From Flavobacteriaceae bacterium (GTDB lineage: Bacteria; Bacteroidota; Bacteroidia; Flavobacteriales; Flavobacteriaceae), in NCBI GenBank assembly GCA_024643385.1, contig JAHEMZ010000011.1, positions 1 through 54,279 of the forward strand: DNA of 54,279 nt, in the 5' to 3' direction. Below, in pieces: positions 22,863 to 32,594 of this stretch. Made by a program: the position numbers and the translations under genes. The notes below the pieces were generated by a model that had not been told where the DNA came from, ran no database searches, and saw only the letters and a program-made list of their open reading frames with translations. Every line of letters starts with the position of its first letter. Within the stretch, counting starts at the first letter, position 1.

Positions 22863-24242
22863 ATGGACCACTTTTTATTTTCGGAATTCAACCCGGTATC
22901 CGCCAAGCAGTGGAAACAAAAGATCCAAATGGAACTGAAAGGGGCCGATTATAACGATTCGTTGATCTGGCAAAGCTTGGAAGGGATCCATGTACGTCCC
23001 TTTTACCATCAAGACGATTTTACGGAAGATGCTGCCCCCATTCCGGGAGCACCTTCCCAATGGAATATCCTTCAACAAGTGTACCTGGATGATCCGATAA
23101 TTAGTCATCGCCTCATCAAAGATGCCTTGAGCAAAGGTGCTGAAGGGGTATATCTTACCGCTCATGAACCCTTTGATATTGCCGCTGTTTTTAAAGATTT
23201 CCCTTTTGAAACAGCCACGATCTATTTTTCATTGCATTTTTTGGATGCAGATTTTATGGAAAAACTTAGTCGTTTCTTAAAAAACAATAAGGCGACCGTT
23301 TACTATAATATAGATATTATTCATCATCTGGCTTCAGAAGGTAATTGGTTTCACAGTCTTGAAAAGGACCACGAACAAATGGATCGGATAATCGGTCTAA
23401 ATCCCGGGACAGCAGTTTTGGGTATTCATACCAATCTCTATCAAAATGCAGGTGCTAACATTATTCAGCAACTGGCATACGCACTCGCGCATGCCAATGA
23501 ATATTTAAATCATTTGAAAGATCATAAGGACTTCAAACAATTACCACTGACCTTTGTATTGAGTACCGGAAGCAATTACTTTTTTGAAATAGCCAAAATA
23601 AGAGCATTGCGATTACTTTATGCCACTCTTGCGGAAGCATACGGCATTGAGCAAGTATGTCACATCCTTTCCTTACCTAGTAAGCGCAATAAGACTTTAT
23701 ACGATTACAACGTGAATATGTTGCGCACCACAACCGAATGTATGAGTGCGGCATTGGGAGGATCCAATGCAGTTTGTAATGTTTCTTATGATGTTCTTTA
23801 TCATAAAAGTAACGAATTCGGTGAGCGGATTTCAAGAAATCAGTTGATCATAATGAAAGCGGAAAGCTATTTGGATTATACTTCCAATCCGGCCGACGGC
23901 AGTTATTATATAGAAACCCTTACGAGAGAACTTTCAGAAAAAGCGCTGAGCCTCTTTAAAGAAATTGAAAAAGGCGGGGGCTTCCTAAAGCAACTCAAGG
24001 AAGGTATCCTTCAGAAAAAAATAAAAGAAAGTAGTCTTAAAGAACAGGAATGGTTTGATTCCGGAAAGCTCGTTCTGCTGGGTACGAATAAATACCCGAA
24101 TCCTAACGATCGCATGTCGACTGACCTGGAATTATTTCCGTTTTTGAAAACAAAACCCAGAAAAACCCTCATTGAACCCATCTTCGAAAAGAGATTGGCT
24201 GAACGGTTAGAAAAAGAAAGACTTGAACATGAAAAAAACTAA
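22863..24242 (+). CDS. mutA: Methylmalonyl-CoA mutase, small (beta) subunit
   Basis: This is the non-catalytic partner of MutB in B12-dependent interconversion of methylmalonyl-CoA and succinyl-CoA. It shows the mutase TIM-barrel landmarks W-K-Q-K-I-Q, G-A-D-Y-N-D-S-L-I-W-Q, AKIRALRLLYA, TTECMSAALGGSNAV and NPADGSYYIETLTREL. At 459 residues it ends soon after the barrel, so the C-terminal cobalamin-type domain is missing, as expected for a shortened non-catalytic subunit. The gene starts 5 bp after divIC, which leaves no room for a B12 riboswitch. Its end overlaps the following lipoprotein gene by 14 bp. Confidence 0.93.
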   Translation: MDHFLFSEFNPVSAKQWKQKIQMELKGADYNDSLIWQSLEGIHVRPFYHQDDFTEDAAPIPGAPSQWNILQQVYLDDPIISHRLIKDALSKGAEGVYLTAHEPFDIAAVFKDFPFETATIYFSLHFLDADFMEKLSRFLKNNKATVYYNIDIIHHLASEGNWFHSLEKDHEQMDRIIGLNPGTAVLGIHTNLYQNAGANIIQQLAYALAHANEYLNHLKDHKDFKQLPLTFVLSTGSNYFFEIAKIRALRLLYATLAEAYGIEQVCHILSLPSKRNKTLYDYNVNMLRTTTECMSAALGGSNAVCNVSYDVLYHKSNEFGERISRNQLIIMKAESYLDYTSNPADGSYYIETLTRELSEKALSLFKEIEKGGGFLKQLKEGILQKKIKESSLKEQEWFDSGKLVLLGTNKYPNPNDRMSTDLELFPFLKTKPRKTLIEPIFEKRLAERLEKERLEHEKN

Positions 24243-24834
24243 TTTCATTCTCTTATCGATCCTGTTCATTTTTATGGTAAGTTGTGAAAAACCAATGACC
24301 TATAAATATCAGGATAAACCGCAAAAAGTCGATTGTCCCGGTCCGGATAAATTCCTGATGCACGAAGCACTTTATAGCTTCCAGGAAGATATTGGCGTCC
24401 ATTACAACAAATATACCGACTACAAAAAAGGCAGCTCACTGTTTTATATGGAAGGCTATTCACAATTTGTCTATTTTGGATTTTCGGGGACAGCTCCTTT
24501 TAGCGAAATTGTCTCAGCTCACAGCTTGGAAATTTTGGAAAGACTCCGGAAAGAAACCGATTTATGGACGAGCAAACAAGGAATGCTAAGTTTGAATTAT
24601 AATGGTGAATATGTGAGTTGCTTGATCAATAGTATTCAAGATGAAGCACTCAGAAATAAAATAAACAGCTTAAAAGAGGTGAATTATTTAACGCCTCAAA
24701 TTATTGCCGAGACCATGCGAATAAATGTGATCCGCGTAGTACAAGACCCCTATCTGGCTATGTATATGGCTCTGGATGCCTATTACCAGCCGTTAATTAA
24801 TCGAAACATCAGTAAAACCGAAGAATCCTTATGA
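24229..24834 (+). CDS. Lipoprotein of unknown function inserted between mutA and mutB
   Basis: [19 protein letters not shown] is a textbook lipoprotein leader with lipobox MVSC (Cys 19). The mature part (about 183 residues) has a helical, Tyr/Phe-rich character ([29 protein letters not shown]) and no motif I recognise. It overlaps mutA by 14 bp and mutB by 4 bp (ATGA), so it is tightly coupled to both cytoplasmic subunits although it is itself exported. Any link to mutase function is unproven. Confidence 0.8.
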   Translation: MKKTNFILLSILFIFMVSCEKPMTYKYQDKPQKVDCPGPDKFLMHEALYSFQEDIGVHYNKYTDYKKGSSLFYMEGYSQFVYFGFSGTAPFSEIVSAHSLEILERLRKETDLWTSKQGMLSLNYNGEYVSCLINSIQDEALRNKINSLKEVNYLTPQIIAETMRINVIRVVQDPYLAMYMALDAYYQPLINRNISKTEESL

Positions 24835-26963
24835 GTCGACTGAACGTACAACTCTTAACCATTAAGAAGAGTGCTTCGAAAAAGGGATCTTCTGCAGTAG
24901 AAAAAGGAACTGCGGAAGGGATTTCTTTTAAGTCAACCTATACCAAGGAAGATAGTACTCAGCTGCATCATCTGGATTTCGCCGCGGGTATTGCGCCGAA
25001 CTTAAGAGGCCCCTATTCGACCATGTATGTTCAGAAACCATGGACCATCCGTCAGTATGCAGGCTTTTCAACTGCTGAAGACAGCAATGCATTTTATAGA
25101 AGAAATTTAGCCGCAGGTCAAAAAGGTCTATCTGTGGCCTTCGATCTGGCGACGCACAGAGGATATGACAGCGATCACGAACGGGTAGAAGGGGATGTAG
25201 GCAAGGCCGGAGTAGCGATCGATAGTGTGGAAGACATGAAGATCTTGTTTGATCAAATTCCACTGGATAAGATGAGTGTTTCCATGACCATGAACGGGGC
25301 TGTGTTACCCATTATGGCCTTTTATATAGTGGCTGCGGAAGAGCAAGGTATTTCGCCTGAAACACTGGCGGGAACCATACAGAATGATATTCTGAAAGAA
25401 TTTATGGTGCGGAACACTTACATCTACCCTCCTGCCCCTTCCATGAAGATCATTGGAGACATCTTTAGATATACCAGTGAATTTATGCCGAAGTTCAATT
25501 CCATTTCAATTTCAGGGTATCATATGCAGGAAGCGGGCGCTACTTGTGATATTGAATTGGCTTACACTTTGGCTGACGGACTCGAATATATACGTACCGG
25601 TATAAAGGCCGGAATGGACATTGATGGTTTTGCTCCCCGATTATCTTTTTTCTGGGCCATCGGAATGAATCATTTTATGGAAATTGCTAAAATGCGCGCA
25701 GCCCGAATGTTGTGGGCAAAATTAGTCAAGCAATTTAACCCCAAAAGTGATAAATCCCTAGCACTTCGAACACACTGCCAAACCAGTGGTTGGAGTCTTA
25801 CCGAGCAGGACCCCTTCAATAATGTTGCCCGAACCTGCATCGAAGCAGCGGCAGCTGTCTTTGGCGGCACTCAATCCCTGCATACTAATGCGCTTGATGA
25901 GGCGATAGCACTTCCAACCGACTTCTCCGCACGTATCGCCCGAAACACACAGATTTTTCTTCAGGAGGAAACTCAGATCACCCGAACGGTCGACCCATGG
26001 GGAGGTAGCTATTTGGTGGAGAACTTAACCAATGATATTGCCGAAAAGGCCTGGGCGCTCATTCAGGAAGTGGAAGAATTGGGGGGCATGACCAAAGCGA
26101 TAGAGGCCGGGATCCCTAAATTGCGTATTGAGGAAGCAGCCGCCAGAAAACAAGCCCGAATAGACAGTGAACAGGATATCATTGTGGGGGTGAATAAATT
26201 TCGCTTGGAAAAGGAAGATCCTTTGCAAATTCTTGATGTAGATAATCAGAAAGTGCGAATGGGTCAAATTGAACGTTTGCAACGTTTAAAGGCTGAAAGA
26301 AACCAAACCCGTGTAGACGAATCCTTGGCAAATTTAACCGAATGTGCCCGAACAGGTGATGGAAATTTATTAGCTTTAGCTGTGGAAGCTGCTCGTGAAC
26401 GAGCTACTCTGGGAGAAATCAGTGATGCCCTTGAAAAGGCCTTTGGCAGATACAAGGCTCAAATTAAATCGTTTAGTGGTGTGTATAGCAAAGAAATAAA
26501 GAAAGATCCTTCTTTTGAAAAAGCGAGAACGATGGCCGACCAATTTGCAGAATTGGAAGGACGCAGACCTCGTATCATGATAGCAAAGATGGGGCAAGAT
26601 GGACATGATCGAGGCGCCAAGGTGGTGGCCACAGGGTATGCTGATGTTGGGTTTGACGTCGATATTGGTCCCTTATTTCAAACACCGGCGGAAGCGGCCA
26701 AACAAGCCATGGAGAACGATGTACATATCCTGGGCGTATCTTCTTTAGCGGCAGGTCATAAAACCCTTGTGCCTCAAGTAATAGAGGCCTTGAAGAACTA
26801 CGGAAGGGAAGATATAATGGTGATCGTGGGCGGCGTCATTCCTCCACAAGACTACCAGTTCTTATTCGATGCAGGCGCCGTTGCGGTATATGGACCGGGA
26901 ACGAAAATTAGTGAAGCCGCTATCGAAATATTACAAATTTTAATGGATTCTATATCCGATTAA
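24831..26963 (+). CDS. mutB: Methylmalonyl-CoA mutase, large (alpha) subunit
   Basis: This is the catalytic subunit that binds adenosylcobalamin and converts methylmalonyl-CoA to succinyl-CoA for propionate metabolism. Seen: [72 protein letters not shown], and in the C-terminal domain the base-off cobalamin motif [11 protein letters not shown] (about residue 590) with SSLAAGH and [10 protein letters not shown]. The 710-residue length is normal. It starts within the stop codon of the preceding lipoprotein gene. Confidence 0.97.
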   Translation: MSRLNVQLLTIKKSASKKGSSAVEKGTAEGISFKSTYTKEDSTQLHHLDFAAGIAPNLRGPYSTMYVQKPWTIRQYAGFSTAEDSNAFYRRNLAAGQKGLSVAFDLATHRGYDSDHERVEGDVGKAGVAIDSVEDMKILFDQIPLDKMSVSMTMNGAVLPIMAFYIVAAEEQGISPETLAGTIQNDILKEFMVRNTYIYPPAPSMKIIGDIFRYTSEFMPKFNSISISGYHMQEAGATCDIELAYTLADGLEYIRTGIKAGMDIDGFAPRLSFFWAIGMNHFMEIAKMRAARMLWAKLVKQFNPKSDKSLALRTHCQTSGWSLTEQDPFNNVARTCIEAAAAVFGGTQSLHTNALDEAIALPTDFSARIARNTQIFLQEETQITRTVDPWGGSYLVENLTNDIAEKAWALIQEVEELGGMTKAIEAGIPKLRIEEAAARKQARIDSEQDIIVGVNKFRLEKEDPLQILDVDNQKVRMGQIERLQRLKAERNQTRVDESLANLTECARTGDGNLLALAVEAARERATLGEISDALEKAFGRYKAQIKSFSGVYSKEIKKDPSFEKARTMADQFAELEGRRPRIMIAKMGQDGHDRGAKVVATGYADVGFDVDIGPLFQTPAEAAKQAMENDVHILGVSSLAAGHKTLVPQVIEALKNYGREDIMVIVGGVIPPQDYQFLFDAGAVAVYGPGTKISEAAIEILQILMDSISD

Positions 26964-26970
26964 TAATTGA

Positions 26971-27855
26971 ATGATGAATTATTCTCATAAAATGTTGCGG
27001 GATGACGCGCTAAAAGGAAAGACTATTGTTGTAACGGGAGGCGGAAGTGGATTAGGTAAATCGATGGCAACTTATTTCTTGGAATTAGGAGCAAATGTGG
27101 TCATTACCTCTCGAAACCTTGATAAGTTAAAAGTTGTTCAGGCTGAAATGGAAGCACAAACCGGCGGCAAGGTATTAGCCGTGGCTTGTGATGTCCGTGA
27201 TTACGAACAAGTGGAAGCCATGGTAAAGGCGTCCGTAGATAAATTCGGCAGCGTGGATGTATTGCTGAACAATGCCGCCGGAAACTTTATTTCTCCCACG
27301 GAACGATTATCGGCCAACGCATTTGATACCATCATCGACATCGTATTGAAAGGAACCAAGAATTGCACCTTAGCATTTGGAAAATACTGGATCGACAAAA
27401 AAGAAACCCAAAAAGTGGTTTTAAATATTGTCACTACTTACGCTTGGACCGGTTCTGCCTATGTGGTCCCCAGCGCTACAGCAAAAGCAGGTGTATTGGC
27501 CATGACCCGTTCCTTGGCCGTCGAATGGGCTAAATACGGAATGCGTTTTAACGCGATCGCCCCGGGTCCTTTCCCGACTAAAGGTGCATGGGATCGACTG
27601 CTACCGGGTGATCTGAAGGAGAAGTTCGATCTGGCGAAAAAAGTCCCACTGAAGCGTGTTGGAGATCACCAGGAATTGGCAAATCTTGCCGCCTATCTTG
27701 TTTCTGACTTCTCTGCATACGTAAACGGAGAGGTAATTACCATTGATGGTGGAGAATGGCTTAAAGGTGCAGGACAATTTAATCTTTTAGAGGATGTTCC
27801 CGAGGAAATGTGGGACATGCTCGAAGCAATGATTCGCGCAAAAAAAAGTAAATAA
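26971..27855 (+). CDS. SDR-family oxidoreductase, 2,4-dienoyl-CoA reductase type
   Basis: The Rossmann motif TGGGSGLGK (about 22-30) and N-N-A-A-G-N-F identify a short-chain dehydrogenase. The usual Y-x-x-x-K active site is replaced by S-A-T-A-K, as in dienoyl-CoA reductases, and the downstream PGPFPTKGAWDRL loop also fits that group. Such enzymes reduce 2,4-dienoyl-CoA or enoyl-CoA in degradation of unsaturated fatty acids. It follows mutB by 7 bp, suggesting joint expression for fatty-acid and propionyl-CoA catabolism. The start is ATG at 26971 or 26974. Confidence 0.88.
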   Translation: MMNYSHKMLRDDALKGKTIVVTGGGSGLGKSMATYFLELGANVVITSRNLDKLKVVQAEMEAQTGGKVLAVACDVRDYEQVEAMVKASVDKFGSVDVLLNNAAGNFISPTERLSANAFDTIIDIVLKGTKNCTLAFGKYWIDKKETQKVVLNIVTTYAWTGSAYVVPSATAKAGVLAMTRSLAVEWAKYGMRFNAIAPGPFPTKGAWDRLLPGDLKEKFDLAKKVPLKRVGDHQELANLAAYLVSDFSAYVNGEVITIDGGEWLKGAGQFNLLEDVPEEMWDMLEAMIRAKKSK

Positions 27856-27947
27856 CCCCTTAAAACACCCATAATGTGCGGCTTAGGCTGCGGATAATTG
27901 TTTACTTCCTGTTAACAAAATTCGTTTTCAAAGCCCATAATTAATCG

Positions 27948-27955
27948 TATTTTTA
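27948..27955 (+). promoter_or_regulatory. Possible -7 promoter element of parA
   Basis: TATTTTTA differs from TANNTTTG at the last base. It lies 22 bp before the parA ATG, and a T-rich TTTTC lies about 18 bp upstream. I saw no parS-like 16-mer around it. Confidence 0.35.
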
Positions 27956-27977
27956 CTTCTAAATCTGTACGAATTTA

Positions 27978-28742
27978 ATGGGTAAGATAATTGCTATTGC
28001 TAATCAGAAAGGTGGGGTCGGAAAGACAACAACATCAGTAAATCTAGCAGCTTCACTTGGGGTTTTGGAAAAAAAAATTCTGTTGATCGACGCAGATCCT
28101 CAAGCAAATGCTACTTCAGGCTTGGGAATTGATGTGGAACATGTGGAATTAGGTACCTATCAAATTTTAGAACATACCATTTCAGCAAAAAAAGCAATTA
28201 TTCCTACCAACTCCCCTAATTTGGACCTCATTCCCTCGCATATCGATCTGGTAGCTATCGAAATAGAGTTGGTGGATATGGAAGAACGGGAATATATGTT
28301 GAAAAAAGCCATTCAGGAGTTAAAGAAAGATTACGACTTTATATTGATTGACTGCGCCCCTTCCTTAGGGTTATTAACGTTAAATGCTTTAACCGCAGCC
28401 GATTCAGTGATCATTCCGATCCAATGTGAATACTTTGCCCTGGAAGGGTTGGGCAAATTGCTGAATACCATAAAAAGTGTTCAAAAGATCCATAACCCTG
28501 ATCTCGATATTGAAGGATTGTTGTTAACGATGTACGACTCTCGATTAAGATTATCCAATCAAGTCGTAGAAGAGGTTAGAAAACACTTTGACGAGATGGT
28601 ATTTGACACAATCATACAACGAAATGTTCGTTTAAGTGAAGCTCCTAGTTATGGAGAAAGCATCATTAGCTATGATGCAGGTAGTAAAGGTGCTAATAAT
28701 TACTTAAGTTTGGCCCAGGAATTAATTGAGAAAAATAGCTGA
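27978..28742 (+). CDS. parA: ParA/Soj chromosome-partition ATPase
   Basis: This Walker-type ATPase forms DNA-bound gradients that move ParB-parS complexes and help origin segregation. Seen: the deviant P-loop KGGVGKTTTSVNLAASL (10-26), DADPQANATSGLG, DFILIDCAPSLGLLTLNAL and IPIQCEYFALEGL. The 254-residue length is that of a chromosomal Soj without an N-terminal regulatory helix-turn-helix. It lies 6 bp before parB. Confidence 0.96.
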   Translation: MGKIIAIANQKGGVGKTTTSVNLAASLGVLEKKILLIDADPQANATSGLGIDVEHVELGTYQILEHTISAKKAIIPTNSPNLDLIPSHIDLVAIEIELVDMEEREYMLKKAIQELKKDYDFILIDCAPSLGLLTLNALTAADSVIIPIQCEYFALEGLGKLLNTIKSVQKIHNPDLDIEGLLLTMYDSRLRLSNQVVEEVRKHFDEMVFDTIIQRNVRLSEAPSYGESIISYDAGSKGANNYLSLAQELIEKNS

Positions 28743-28748
28743 TGATTC

Positions 28749-29648
28749 ATGGCGAAAGCAACTAAAAAACAAGCGTTGGGACGCGGACTTTCAGCACTAC
28801 TGAAGGACCCGGATAACGACATCAAATCGGTCACCGACAAGAATGCCGATAAGGTGGTTGGGAATATCGTAGAATTAGAACTTGATTCTATCGAAGTGAA
28901 TCCTTTTCAGCCGCGTACCAGCTTTAACGAAGAAACATTGCGGGAATTAGCTTCCTCTATTCGGGAATTGGGAGTGATCCAGCCTATTACGGTTCGTAAA
29001 ATGGGTTTTAACACCTATCAATTGGTGAGTGGGGAACGACGTTTTCGAGCCTCTAAATTGATCGGGTTGCCAACTATTCCCGCCTATATCCGTATCGCCA
29101 ATGATCAGGAATCTTTAGAGATGGCGCTGGTCGAGAATATTCAGCGGCAAGATCTGGACCCAATTGAAATTGCACTTTCCTATCAACGATTGATCGAAGA
29201 AATTCAAGTCACGCAAGAAGAATTGAGTGATCGGGTAGGGAAAAATCGTTCTACTGTTACTAATTACTTGCGATTACTTAGATTAGATCCTATCATTCAA
29301 ACAGGGATGCGGGATGGATTTATTTCAATGGGACATGGAAGAGCTCTTATTAATGTTGAAGATCCAACGGATCAATTGGATATTTATGAAAAAATAGTTC
29401 GTCAAGGACTCTCTGTTCGTGAAACAGAAGCGCTCGTTCGAAGCTTTAAATATCCGGAATCCAAGAACACCTCAAAATCTAAGGTTACGCCGCATTTTGC
29501 AAATAAGGGAAGTCAGGCGCTTTCGGATTATCTGGCTGCTAAAGTCACAATAAAAACGCAGGAGAACGGAAAAGGTCAGTTGATAGTTCCCTTTAAAAAC
29601 GAAGCTGATTTTCAACGCATCCTGAACCTCATTAAAAGTGAAAAGTAA
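28749..29648 (+). CDS. parB: ParB/Spo0J chromosome-partition protein
   Basis: ParB binds parS and spreads as a CTP-dependent clamp. Seen: the LGRGLSALL start, NPFQPR, the CTPase motif region with SGERRFRASKLIG, ALVENIQRQDLDPIE, the helix-turn-helix block TQEELSDRVGKNRSTVTNYLRLL and M-G-H-G-R-A-L-I. The last 50 residues form the dimerisation domain. Its end overlaps the DUF5683 gene by 11 bp. Confidence 0.96.
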   Translation: MAKATKKQALGRGLSALLKDPDNDIKSVTDKNADKVVGNIVELELDSIEVNPFQPRTSFNEETLRELASSIRELGVIQPITVRKMGFNTYQLVSGERRFRASKLIGLPTIPAYIRIANDQESLEMALVENIQRQDLDPIEIALSYQRLIEEIQVTQEELSDRVGKNRSTVTNYLRLLRLDPIIQTGMRDGFISMGHGRALINVEDPTDQLDIYEKIVRQGLSVRETEALVRSFKYPESKNTSKSKVTPHFANKGSQALSDYLAAKVTIKTQENGKGQLIVPFKNEADFQRILNLIKSEK

Positions 29649-30213
29649 GCTTTTCCATATCTTTTTTTTTATAGGGTGTTTTTCATTGATGGCACAAACA
29701 GACAGCCTTACTGTAAAGAAAGAAGGTTCCTTGGTGGTGCTGGACTCCATTACTCCCAAAGATGTCTATGATCCCTTAGCGCCTTCCAGAGCTGCCTTTT
29801 ATTCGGCTGTCTTACCGGGATTAGGTCAGGCGTATAATAAAAAATATTGGAAGATTCCCATTATTTATGCCGGTATGGGTGCCGGTGTATACTTTTATAT
29901 TCAAAATACAGAAGATTACAATCGATTTAGAGACGCTTATAAAAGACGATTGGCCGGCTTTACAGATGATGAATTCGAAAATGTATCCGATGCTCGATTA
30001 AGAGATGCTCAAAAAACAGCAGGGCGAAATCGAAATGTAAGCATCGTTGTATCGGTCTTATTCTATATGTTGAATATCGTGGATGCGAATGTAGATGCTC
30101 ACCTCAGACAATATAACATCAGTGAGGACCTTACGTTGCAACCCAATATTCAACTTAATTCGATAGACGCACAGCCAAATTACGGCCTATCATTAACCTT
30201 CAATCTGAAATGA
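29638..30213 (+). CDS. DUF5683-type membrane protein
   Basis: This exported or membrane protein has a signal-like start (LFHIFFFIGCFSLMAQ), the conserved P-S-R-A-A-F-Y-S-A-V-L-P-G-L-G-Q-A-Y-N-K-K-Y-W-K-I-P block broken across residues 49-73, and one or two hydrophobic segments (about 75-90 and 140-153). The start codon is GTG at 29638, inside the end of parB. Its stop overlaps the dapB ATG (ATGA). The family is conserved near parAB in Bacteroidota as I recall; the function is unknown. Confidence 0.82.
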   Translation: MKSKLFHIFFFIGCFSLMAQTDSLTVKKEGSLVVLDSITPKDVYDPLAPSRAAFYSAVLPGLGQAYNKKYWKIPIIYAGMGAGVYFYIQNTEDYNRFRDAYKRRLAGFTDDEFENVSDARLRDAQKTAGRNRNVSIVVSVLFYMLNIVDANVDAHLRQYNISEDLTLQPNIQLNSIDAQPNYGLSLTFNLK

Positions 30214-30911
30214 AAATTGCACTGTTAGGATATGGAAAAATGGGCAGGACCATCGAACAATTGGCGATTCAAAAAGGACACCAAATTGTATATAAATCCG
30301 CGGGCACAAATCAAGAAGGGAATTTAGAACTGGCAGATATCGCCATTGAATTTTCAATTCCCGAAGCTGCCTTCGCCAATATCACCACCTGTTTTGAACA
30401 TGGGATACCGGTGGTTTGCGGAACAACAGGATGGTTGGCCCGTTGGGATGAAGTGCTAAATAATTGTGAAAGAAGTAACGGAAGTCTCCTCTACGCGTCA
30501 AACTTCAGTGTTGGCGTTAACTTGTTTTTTAATCTGAATTCCTATTTAGCCCGATTGATGCAGCCCTATAAAGATTATATTCCCTCCCTTGAGGAGATCC
30601 ATCATACACAAAAAAAGGATGCTCCCAGTGGAACGGCTATTACTTTGGCTGAAGGTATATTGAGCAATTCAGAAAAATCTTCCTGGGAATTGGAGACGGA
30701 AGATCCAAACAAATTATCTATCAAAGCCATACGTGAAGGAGATGTAAAAGGCACGCATATCATTAGCTATACCTCCCCGATCGATTCATTAAGCATCAAG
30801 CATGAAGCTTTCAGCAGAGAAGGTTTTGCTTTAGGTGCTATTTTAGCAGCCGAATGGCTTCCGGGGAAAAAGGGAGTCTTTAGCATGAAAGATGTTTTAA
30901 ATTTAAAGTAA
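30210..30911 (+). CDS. dapB: 4-hydroxy-tetrahydrodipicolinate reductase
   Basis: The enzyme catalyses the NAD(P)H-dependent second committed step of lysine and meso-diaminopimelate synthesis. Seen: the nucleotide motif GYGKMGRTIEQLA (7-19), CGTTGW, ASNFSVGVNLF, the EEIHHTQKKDAPSGTA active-site block with the catalytic Lys, and A-I-R-E-G-D-V-K-G-T-H. At 233 residues it is slightly short, as is usual in this phylum. The start overlaps the DUF5683 stop by four bases. Confidence 0.95.
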   Translation: MKIALLGYGKMGRTIEQLAIQKGHQIVYKSAGTNQEGNLELADIAIEFSIPEAAFANITTCFEHGIPVVCGTTGWLARWDEVLNNCERSNGSLLYASNFSVGVNLFFNLNSYLARLMQPYKDYIPSLEEIHHTQKKDAPSGTAITLAEGILSNSEKSSWELETEDPNKLSIKAIREGDVKGTHIISYTSPIDSLSIKHEAFSREGFALGAILAAEWLPGKKGVFSMKDVLNLK

Positions 30912-30963
30912 TTTAACACCCAAAAGGGTTTAGGCGAGTATCTCGCTTTAAAATAGAATCATT

Positions 30964-32583
30964 ATGACAATAACAGCTTGGATTATTTTTTTCTTCATAA
31001 TACAGGTCATTCACTTCGCAGGTACCTGGAAGATGTATGTAGCTGCGGATAGAAAAGCATGGGAAGCATTGGTTCCGGTTTACAATGCTATTGTTTTAAT
31101 GAAGATCATTAAGCGACCGGTTTGGTGGGTGATCTTACTTTTTGTTCCCATCGTGAATCTTATTATGTTTCCGGTCACCTGGGTAGAGACAGCCCGAAGC
31201 TTTGGTTTCAATAAAAAGAAGGATACTTGGCTTGTGTTGTTTACCCTTGGAGGGTATTTATTTTATTTGAATTATACCCAAAAACTGATCCACCAAAAAG
31301 AGCGCAGCCTTACTCCTAAGTCATCTGCCGGGGAATGGGTGAGTTCCATTTTATTCGCTATTGTGGCTGCTACTATTGTGCACACTTACTTTATGCAACC
31401 ATTTACGATTCCTTCTTCTTCTCTGGAAAAGACACTTTTAGTAGGGGATTATTTATTTGTTTCTAAATTTCACTACGGAGCGCGTGCACCAATGACAACG
31501 GTAGCTCTGCCTATGGTTCATGATACTATTCCGGTGCTTCACACCAAATCCTATCTAAGCAAACCGCAACTCCCCTATTTTAGATTGCCGGGATTTCAGA
31601 AAGTAAAAAGAAACGACATAGTGGTATTTAATTGGCCGGTTGACACCTTGATAGATATCCGTCCGGGACATATGAGAGGAAGTGTGCAAAAGCCGATCGA
31701 CAAAAAATCGAATTATGTAAAAAGATGTGTCGGGATTCCGGGAGATTCATTGGAAGTGCGAAATGGTTATGTATACATTAACGGAGAAAAGAATGAGCTA
31801 CCCGATCGCGCCAGACTTCAGTTCGTCTATGAACTCGTTTCAAAACGTCCTTTAATAATGGTAGATCGCAACGGAATGGTGTCTAATGTAGCCACTCCTG
31901 CCATTTATGATCGTTTTAAAATATCCGACATCGGCTTCTCTCGGGTAGATCAAGCCACAAAAAATGTAGTCCATATTGCACATATTTCGGAAGAAGTTGC
32001 GGAACAATTAAAGAACTACCCTGATATTGTTTCTGTCACCAAATTGAAGAATGAAAAAGGAGTGTACGACAATGGCGTATTTCCCTATAGCGAAAGCCAT
32101 TCATGGAATACCGATTATTTCGGCCCTATTTATATCCCTGAAGCGGGAACAACCGTTGCCATTACTCCGGAAAGTATTCCCTTCTACAAACGGATCATTG
32201 AGGTCTATGAAGGTTCCGAACTTGGTATAGAAAATAAGATCACCCAATCGGGAACACAAGTACTGCTTAACGGGCAACCCATTAATGAGTACACCTTTAA
32301 AATGGATTACTATTGGCTAATGGGAGACAATCGTGACAACTCACAAGATGCCAGATCCTGGGGATACGTTCCTTATAACCATGTGGTTGGTAAACCCGTA
32401 TTCATATGGCTCAGTCTGGATGCCAATAAAAAAGGATTTGATAAAATTAGATGGGAGCGAATGTTCACAACAGTAGGTGGATCCGGAGAACCGGTCTCTT
32501 ATTTGAAGTGGTTTTTGTTGTTCTTAGCAGGGTATTTTATCTTTGACTTTTTCAGGAAAAAGAAAGCCAAGGCAAAATCTTAA
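30964..32583 (+). CDS. lepB: Signal peptidase I, enlarged Bacteroidota form
   Basis: LepB cleaves signal peptides of exported proteins. The N-terminal 125 residues add three or four hydrophobic segments before the usual anchor (about 125-143). The catalytic Ser is in IPSSSLEKTLLVGD, where the common SSSMEPTL reads SSSLEKTL. The catalytic Lys is in NYVKRCVGIPGDSL, and box E is GDNRDNSQDARSWGYVP. About 180 residues separate the Lys region from box E, so the periplasmic domain carries a large insertion. A final transmembrane helix and basic tail end the protein. The 539 residues compare with about 325 in E. coli. Confidence 0.93.
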   Translation: MTITAWIIFFFIIQVIHFAGTWKMYVAADRKAWEALVPVYNAIVLMKIIKRPVWWVILLFVPIVNLIMFPVTWVETARSFGFNKKKDTWLVLFTLGGYLFYLNYTQKLIHQKERSLTPKSSAGEWVSSILFAIVAATIVHTYFMQPFTIPSSSLEKTLLVGDYLFVSKFHYGARAPMTTVALPMVHDTIPVLHTKSYLSKPQLPYFRLPGFQKVKRNDIVVFNWPVDTLIDIRPGHMRGSVQKPIDKKSNYVKRCVGIPGDSLEVRNGYVYINGEKNELPDRARLQFVYELVSKRPLIMVDRNGMVSNVATPAIYDRFKISDIGFSRVDQATKNVVHIAHISEEVAEQLKNYPDIVSVTKLKNEKGVYDNGVFPYSESHSWNTDYFGPIYIPEAGTTVAITPESIPFYKRIIEVYEGSELGIENKITQSGTQVLLNGQPINEYTFKMDYYWLMGDNRDNSQDARSWGYVPYNHVVGKPVFIWLSLDANKKGFDKIRWERMFTTVGGSGEPVSYLKWFLLFLAGYFIFDFFRKKKAKAKS

Positions 32584-32594
32584 GACAGTAAAAC

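Noticed and set aside
27856-29648. parS sites or chromosome origin near parAB
   Set aside because: No GTTTCAC/GTGAAAC-type 16-mer was seen around parAB, and dnaA and a DnaA box cluster are missing.
30920-30950. Two small hairpins (ACCC/GGGT and GCGAG/CTCGC) between dapB and lepB
   Set aside because: Stems are only 4-5 bp and the T-run is short; too weak to call a terminator or attenuator.
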